Below are positions 5,817-10,296 of a stretch of 10,296 nt of DNA, piece by piece (positions within the stretch are counted from its first letter, which is position 1; each line of letters begins with the position of its first letter). Position numbers and translations under genes: made by a program. This stretch comes from an uncultured Propionivibrio sp. (lineage in GTDB: Bacteria > Pseudomonadota > Gammaproteobacteria > Burkholderiales > Rhodocyclaceae), in NCBI GenBank assembly GCA_938040985.1, contig CALHZD010000020.1:1-10296 (forward strand), given 5' to 3'. Under the pieces are notes generated by a model. The model saw nothing but the letters and a program-made list of their open reading frames with translations, made no database searches and was not told where the DNA came from.

Positions 5817-5820
5817 ATTG

Positions 5821-5937
5821 ATAGCGTCTTCCTTTGCCAGAATACGGCGTTGCTGTGTTGGCCTGGCCTTGCCGTACTGAATGTACTGTCTGTCAGCGGC
5901 TTTACCGCCTTGTTTTTTGGCAAAGTTGAGCCGCTAT
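5821..5937 (-). mobile_element. Correia-like palindromic element, copy 4 (inverted)
   Basis: 117 bp with terminal inverted repeats ATAGCGTCTTCCTTTGCCA on the left and, read on the minus strand, ATAGCGGCTCAACTTTGCCA on the right. The latter is identical to the left end of copy 1. On the minus strand the order is CAAGGCGG, hairpin GCGG-TAAAG-CCGC, inner hairpin GTAC-ATTCA-GTAC, GGCAAGGCC, CAACGCCGTATT. It is the best-preserved complete copy and lies alone, 84 bp (5821) to 193 bp downstream of the SDR stop counted to its two ends minus the hairpins described separately. The flanks TG and GA do not show a clear target duplication beyond the possible TA at each end. Confidence 0.7.
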
Positions 5938-5948
5938 GAAGCTTTCGG

Positions 5949-6185
5949 AGCACTCCTCTGGAACCTGCGTAAACAGGGCGTTTTCGGGTAGGCATCCCGG
6001 AAATCCACGTGGACAAAGGGCTTGCAGGCACCCCCTCTGAGATGCCCTGTTTATAAGGGCTCCAGAGCATACTCTTGGAGATGTCCTAAATACGCGGGGT
6101 CGCGGGCAGCCCTTCTAAAACGCACGTGGATAAATGGCTTCAGAATAGGCGCTCGAAGATGCTCTGTTTACACGGTTTGAGAAAG
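5949..6185 (+). repeat. Array of six ~36-42-bp degenerate tandem units
   Basis: Units start near 5949, 5990, 6026, 6066, 6108 and 6147. Each begins AGGC or AGCA-like, then a CTCTGGAG-like block, a GTTTA/GTAAA/TAAATA core, and a GGGCTTGCGGGC-like end. Adjacent units differ at many positions, so the array is old. There are no unique spacers, so this is not a CRISPR array. Similar units lie at 49-108 (plus), 5775-5816 (minus) and perhaps 10129-10163. Confidence 0.55.
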
Positions 6186-6193
6186 TTGGTCGG

Positions 6194-6278
6194 GCGCAGT
6201 GTTCCGGTTTATGTTTTGTGATGCTTTGGAGCCCTTGCATTTAGGGCGTTTCAGCGCGTTTTATGTTTTCTGATCTGC
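6194..6278 (+). repeat. Dispersed ~85-bp repeat, copy B
   Basis: Gap-free partner of 571-655 at an offset of 5623 bp, with about 79% identity. Shared blocks include CCGGTTTATG (6204-6213) and TTTTATGTTTTC (6259-6270). It follows directly on the ~39-bp array and runs into the open frame that precedes ubiB. Confidence 0.65.
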
Positions 6279-6484
6279 TTGCAAGGGTTTCGGGGCTTCT
6301 TTTTTTGCCTGCTGAGATGTTCTGTCCACGGGTTACAGAGGCACCTGCCCTGAAGTCCTTTATCCATGCGGGTTTGCGGGGAAGCGCCCTGAATGATGTT
6401 TCGGGGCGGAGTGCAGTCTGCCCGCTGATTCGGGATAAACTTGCGTCTTCTCCGTCCTCACCCTTTATATCCCCGGCCAGTCCG

Positions 6485-8044
6485 ATGCGTCTTTTTCGCT
6501 TCATCAAGATTATCGCGGTGGCGCGCCGTTATGGCGTCGATACGCTGATCCTCGAACAGGAGCCGGGCGGCTGGCTGGGTAAGGCGATGCGCTGCTTCCG
6601 CGTGTTCGGCGCGCGCAGGGCGCTGCTGCCGCGCGGTGAGCGGATCCGCCGCATGCTGGAAGATCTTGGCCCGATTTTCGTTAAATTCGGCCAGGTGTTG
6701 TCGACGCGGCGCGACCTGTTGCCTGTCGATATTGCCGATGAGCTGGCGAAGTTGCAGGATCGGGTGCCGCCGTTTTCCGCCGAACAGGTGCGCGCGCAGA
6801 TTGCCGCCGCTTACGGCGGGCGTCGGGCAAGCGAGGTGTTTGCCGAGTTCGAGGAGACGCCGGTGGCCAGCGCTTCGGTGGCGCAGGTGCATTTTGCCCG
6901 CCTGCGGGCGGAGGATGGCGGTCATGAAGTGGCCGTCAAGATTCTGCGTCCGGACATGGAAAAGGTGGTCGCCAACGATCTGGCGCTGCTCGATTCGGCG
7001 GCGGGCCTGCTGGAAGCCGTCTGGGCCGATGGCCGGCGGCTCAAGCCGCACGAAGTGGTGGCCGAATTCGCCAAGTATCTGTACGACGAGTTTGACCTGA
7101 TGCGCGAGGCGGCCAACGCTTCACAGTTGCGCCGCAACTTTGCCGGCTCGCCGCTCCTGTGCGTGCCGGAAGTCTATTGGGATCTATGCACGACGACCGT
7201 GATGGTCATGGAGCGCATGCATGGCCTGCCGATCAGCCAGAAGGAGGCGCTTGTCGCGGCCGGCGTCGATCTGAAAGCGCTGTCGCGCGCGGGCGTCGAG
7301 ATTTTTTTTACGCAGGTGTTCCGCGACGGTTTTTTCCATGCCGACATGCACCCGGGCAATATCTTTGTCGCCGTCGATCCGGAACATTTCGGCAAATACA
7401 TCGCGCTGGACTTCGGCATCGTCGGGACGCTCTCCGAGCGGGACAAGGATTATCTGGCGCAGAATTTCCTTGCCTTTTTTCGCCGTGATTACCGGCGCGT
7501 TGCCGAGGCGCATATCGAAGCCGGCTGGGTGCCGCCGGAAACGCGCGTCGATGAATTCGAGGTGGCCATTCGCGCCGTCTGCGAGCCGGTATTCGACCGC
7601 CCCTTAAGCGAAATTTCCTTCGGCAAGCTGCTGCTGCGTCTGTTCCAGACCTCGCGCCGCTTCAAGGTCGAAATCCAGCCGCAGCTCGTCATGCTGGAAA
7701 AAACGCTGCTTAATATTGAAGGATTGGGGCGCCAGCTCGATCCCGATCTCGATTTATGGGCGACGGCCAAGCCTTTTCTCGAACGCTGGATGAGCGAGCA
7801 GCTCGGCTGGCGTGCGTTGCTGCGTAATATGCGGCAGGAAATGCCGCTCTGGTCGCGCAGCCTGCCGCAGTTGCCGCGCCTGGTGCATCGCGCTCTGGCG
7901 CATGGATCGGCAGACGATCTGGCGCCGTTGCTGGCCGAACTCAACGCCAGCCGGCGCCGGCAGAATCGGCTGCTGGCGGCGATTGCCGCACTGCTCGCGG
8001 CGCTGCTGGCATTCCTGTGCTTTTTCTTTCTGACGCTTCATTAA
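6485..8044 (+). CDS. ubiB: UbiB/ADCK-family atypical kinase, ubiquinone biosynthesis
   Basis: Protein-kinase-like ATPase of the inner membrane, required for ubiquinone synthesis in proteobacteria, probably as an accessory factor for the Ubi enzymes. The 519-residue product shows the family features in order: KFGQVLSTRRDL at 67-78 (the invariant KxGQ motif), the Ala-rich loop ASASVAQVH at 128-136, VAVK at 149-152, HADMHPGN at 285-292 and DFG at 309-311. A hydrophobic stretch at about 497-516 forms the C-terminal membrane anchor. The frame is open from 6263, but those 74 residues are encoded by repeat-like DNA; MRLFRFIKIIAVARRYGVD at 6485 matches family starts. No clear ribosome-binding site is seen. 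rep follows after 31 bp, so co-transcription is likely. Confidence 0.95.
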   Translation: MRLFRFIKIIAVARRYGVDTLILEQEPGGWLGKAMRCFRVFGARRALLPRGERIRRMLEDLGPIFVKFGQVLSTRRDLLPVDIADELAKLQDRVPPFSAEQVRAQIAAAYGGRRASEVFAEFEETPVASASVAQVHFARLRAEDGGHEVAVKILRPDMEKVVANDLALLDSAAGLLEAVWADGRRLKPHEVVAEFAKYLYDEFDLMREAANASQLRRNFAGSPLLCVPEVYWDLCTTTVMVMERMHGLPISQKEALVAAGVDLKALSRAGVEIFFTQVFRDGFFHADMHPGNIFVAVDPEHFGKYIALDFGIVGTLSERDKDYLAQNFLAFFRRDYRRVAEAHIEAGWVPPETRVDEFEVAIRAVCEPVFDRPLSEISFGKLLLRLFQTSRRFKVEIQPQLVMLEKTLLNIEGLGRQLDPDLDLWATAKPFLERWMSEQLGWRALLRNMRQEMPLWSRSLPQLPRLVHRALAHGSADDLAPLLAELNASRRRQNRLLAAIAALLAALLAFLCFFFLTLH

Positions 8045-8075
8045 TATTTCACTGCCGCTACAAGGTTTCCCCGCG

Positions 8076-10079
8076 ATGTCCATACAACTCAATCCGCCTC
8101 AGCGGGAAGCCGTTCATTACCTCGACGGCCCGCTGCTTGTGCTGGCCGGCGCGGGATCGGGCAAGACGCGCGTCATCACGGAGAAAATCGCTTATCTGAT
8201 CCGCGCGTGCGGTCTGTCGCCGGCGACGATCGCCGCCATCACTTTTACCAACAAGGCGGCGCGGGAGATGCGGGAGCGCGTCGAAAAGTTGCTGGGGAGC
8301 CGGCCGGACGGGCTGACCATTTCCACCTTCCACGCGCTGGGCATGCGCATTCTGCGCGAGGAGGCGCGGGCGCTCGGCTACAAGCCGAACTTTTCGGTTT
8401 TTGATGCGGCCGATGCCTTGGGCATCGTGTCTGACCTGGCCGGCAGCGCCGACAAGGCGACGATCCGCCGCCTGCAAACGCAAATCTCGCAGTGGAAGAA
8501 TGCGCTCGTTTCGCCCGATGCGGCGCGCAGCCTCGCCCGCGACGAGCATGCAACGCTGGCTGCGCACGCCTACGCGAGCTATGTGGCGACGCTGAAAGCC
8601 TACCAGGCGGTGGATTTCGACGATCTGATCGCGTTGCCGGTCATGCTGTTTGAAACTTCTCCCGAAACGCTGGAAAAATGGCAGCATCGGCTGCGTTATC
8701 TGCTCATTGATGAATATCAGGATACGAACGCCTGCCAGTATCGCCTGCTGCGTCAGCTGGCCGGCGTGCGCGCCGCCTTTACCGCCGTGGGCGACGATGA
8801 CCAGGCGATCTACGGCTGGCGCGGGGCGGACATCGAGAATCTGCGCGGGTTGCCGCGCGACTACCCGCAGCTCAAGCTGATCAAGCTCGAACAGAATTAC
8901 CGCTCGACCGCGCGCATCCTGAAAGCGGCCAATGCGCTGATCGCCAACAACCAGAAACTGTTCGAGAAGAAACTCTGGTCCGAGCTGGGCTACGGCGATC
9001 CGATCCGCGTCACCGCCTGCAAGGATAATGAGAAGGAGGCCGAACAGGTGGTGATGAAGCTGCAAGCGCATCGGTTTGAGCATCAGGCGAAGTTTTCCGA
9101 TTACGCGATTCTCTATCGCGGCAATTTCCAGGCGCGCCTGCTCGAACAGCATTTGCGCGACCAGCGCGTGCCCTACATTCTGTCCGGCGGGCAGTCGTTT
9201 TTCGACAAAACGGAAATCAAGGACATCACAGCGTATCTGCGCCTGCTCGCCAACCGCGACGATGACCCCGCTTTCATCCGTGCCGCGACCACGCCGCGGC
9301 GCGGCATCGGCAGCGCGACGCTGGAAGCGCTGGGAACCTACGCCGGCGAGCGCCGCCGTTCGCTGTTCGCCGCCGCGGGCGAGGAAGGTTTTGCCCAGCG
9401 CGTGCAGGCGCGCCAGTTATCGGCCTTGCAGGATTTCTGCCGATTGATTGACCGCTTTGAACAGCGCGCCCGCCGAGAACCGGTCGAGCGGGTGATGAAC
9501 GAGCTGCTCGACGCCATTGGTTACGAAGCCTGGCTGCGCGGGGAAGACGAGCGTAAGGCGGCCGAGACGCGCTGGGCTAACGTGCAGGAACTGGTGCAAT
9601 GGTTGGCGCGGCGCGGCGCGGAGGACGGAAAAACGCTGATTGAACTGACGCAGATGATCGCGCTGATCAATCTGCTCGACCGCCAGCAAGAGGGCGGCGC
9701 CGGCCTGCCGGACGCCGTGCAGCTTTCCACCCTGCATGCGGCCAAGGGCCTGGAGTTCGGGCACGTATTTCTGATCGGCGTCGAAGAGGGCGTGCTGCCG
9801 CACCGTGAATCGCTCGATCCGGTTAAGCTTGAAGAAGAGCGCCGGCTCATGTACGTCGGCATCACGCGCGCGCGGCGTTCCCTGCATATCAGCTACGCCG
9901 AGCGGCGCAAGCAGGGGCGCGAGTTTTTGCCTTCCGCGCCGTCGCGCTTCATCGCCGAGATGGGCAAGGACGACCTGCGCTTTTCCGGCGGCGGCGCCAA
10001 TGCCGCGCCAACGGACAAAGCCAGCGGCAGCGCCCGGCTGGCCGCCATGCGGGCAATGCTGGCCGGAAAAGCAAAATAA
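8076..10079 (+). CDS. rep: ATP-dependent DNA helicase Rep (UvrD/Rep superfamily 1)
   Basis: 3'-5' DNA helicase that helps replication forks pass bound proteins and supports restart. The product is 667 residues (E. coli Rep 673). All SF1 motifs are intact: Walker A AGAGSGKT at 24-31, motif Ia AITFTNKAAREM at 54-65, motif Ib TISTFHALGMRIL at 81-93, Walker B IDEYQDTN at 211-218, motif III GDDDQAIYGWRGAD at 239-252, motif IV LEQNYRS at 271-277, motif V LSTLHAAKGLEF at 550-561 and motif VI VGITRAR at 594-600. FLPSAPSRFIAEM near the C-terminus fits Rep rather than UvrD or PcrA. AAGG (8062-8065), ten bases before the ATG, is a weak ribosome-binding site. It follows ubiB by 31 bp with no terminator between. 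Confidence 0.95.
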   Translation: MSIQLNPPQREAVHYLDGPLLVLAGAGSGKTRVITEKIAYLIRACGLSPATIAAITFTNKAAREMRERVEKLLGSRPDGLTISTFHALGMRILREEARALGYKPNFSVFDAADALGIVSDLAGSADKATIRRLQTQISQWKNALVSPDAARSLARDEHATLAAHAYASYVATLKAYQAVDFDDLIALPVMLFETSPETLEKWQHRLRYLLIDEYQDTNACQYRLLRQLAGVRAAFTAVGDDDQAIYGWRGADIENLRGLPRDYPQLKLIKLEQNYRSTARILKAANALIANNQKLFEKKLWSELGYGDPIRVTACKDNEKEAEQVVMKLQAHRFEHQAKFSDYAILYRGNFQARLLEQHLRDQRVPYILSGGQSFFDKTEIKDITAYLRLLANRDDDPAFIRAATTPRRGIGSATLEALGTYAGERRRSLFAAAGEEGFAQRVQARQLSALQDFCRLIDRFEQRARREPVERVMNELLDAIGYEAWLRGEDERKAAETRWANVQELVQWLARRGAEDGKTLIELTQMIALINLLDRQQEGGAGLPDAVQLSTLHAAKGLEFGHVFLIGVEEGVLPHRESLDPVKLEEERRLMYVGITRARRSLHISYAERRKQGREFLPSAPSRFIAEMGKDDLRFSGGGANAAPTDKASGSARLAAMRAMLAGKAK

Positions 10080-10296
10080 ATACACTCTTCCGTGGGAGAT
10101 GGATAAATTTACCGCAGCATCAAACGCCGCTCCGGAGCAGACCGTTTCTCTATTCCGGACAGACCCTTCTGGGGGACTGACCAAACTTCATGCTTTCCCC
10201 GAGACGTTTGCTGCTAATCGCCAAAACGCCTGCGCAAAGCCACCCATCCCAAAAATAATGTGAATGTGCGGCTGCGCCTTGCCGCGCTACCCGTAC
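10080..10296. other. Downstream of rep; no convincing gene
   Basis: A 54-codon frame (10099-10263, plus) starts ATG immediately after GGGAG, which leaves no normal spacing, and its product resembles no family I know. The palindrome GCTCCGGAGC (10129-10138) followed by GACCGTTTCTC and CCGGACAG (to 10163) resembles one ~39-bp unit. No intrinsic terminator for rep is evident before the window ends. Confidence 0.5.

Larger units (their letters stand above)
5745..6484. other. 740-bp repeat-rich spacer before ubiB
   Basis: No credible gene. In order: a short hairpin CCGGC-ATC-GCCGG (5745-5757) right after the SDR stop, a terminator-like hairpin (5771-5794), a minus-oriented ~39-bp unit, Correia-like copy 4 (5821-5937), six plus-oriented ~39-bp units (5949-6185), copy B of the ~85-bp repeat (6194-6278), and decayed unit-like sequence to about 6410. 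The last 75 bp before ubiB look unique. Confidence 0.75.

Noticed and set aside
5949..6185. CRISPR array
   Set aside because: Units abut without unique spacers and differ from each other throughout; no cas genes are present.
7302..7309. Run of eight T in ubiB as a phase-variable tract
   Set aside because: It encodes the conserved IFFTQVF segment in the correct frame; the run is short and nothing else suggests switching.
8058..9152. 364-codon minus-strand open frame opposite rep
   Set aside because: It lies over the conserved helicase motifs of Rep and its product matches no known family.
9417..10184. 255-codon minus-strand open frame over the rep 3' end
   Set aside because: Antisense shadow of Rep; no ribosome-binding site or recognisable domain.
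10099..10263. 54-codon small gene after rep
   Set aside because: GGGAG directly touches the ATG, leaving no spacing for the ribosome, the product is unfamiliar, and it overlaps a repeat-like sequence.

Overview
The window looks like chromosomal DNA from a GC-rich betaproteobacterium. The protein sequences (RpiA, YggX-type Fe(II) trafficking protein, two-domain ArgA, RsmE, UbiB, Rep) fit the beta/gamma group. Palindromic ~105-bp repeats with a core like the Correia (CREE/NEMIS) elements of Neisseria point towards the Neisseriales. The taxon is an inference; no rRNA, tRNA or species marker is present.

Layout. dgkA (minus, 119-493) is followed upstream by a 576-bp non-coding block: a degenerate repeat (571-655) and three tandem Correia-like elements (693-1006). 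rpiA (plus, 1070-1729) converges on yggX (minus, 1881-2153), which lies downstream of argA (minus, 2286-3605). Between argA and rsmE (minus, 4068-4847) is a 462-bp stretch that may hold a frameshifted small gene with an 11-bp tandem repeat. An SDR oxidoreductase gene (plus, 5001-5744) diverges from rsmE. Then come 740 bp of repeats: inverted copies of a ~39-bp unit, a fourth Correia-like element (5821-5937) and a run of ~39-bp units. These run into the open frame upstream of ubiB (plus, 6485-8044). rep (plus, 8076-10079) follows ubiB after 31 bp. The last 217 bp hold no convincing gene.

The genes are conserved housekeeping functions: diacylglycerol recycling, pentose phosphate metabolism, iron handling, arginine and ubiquinone biosynthesis, 16S rRNA methylation and replication restart. 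They do not form one pathway. No defence, phage or secretion system is visible. The unusual content is between genes: a structured, Correia-like element family with covarying stem bases, a second ~39-bp degenerate repeat family in both orientations, and a possible repeat-length-dependent reading frame between rsmE and argA.
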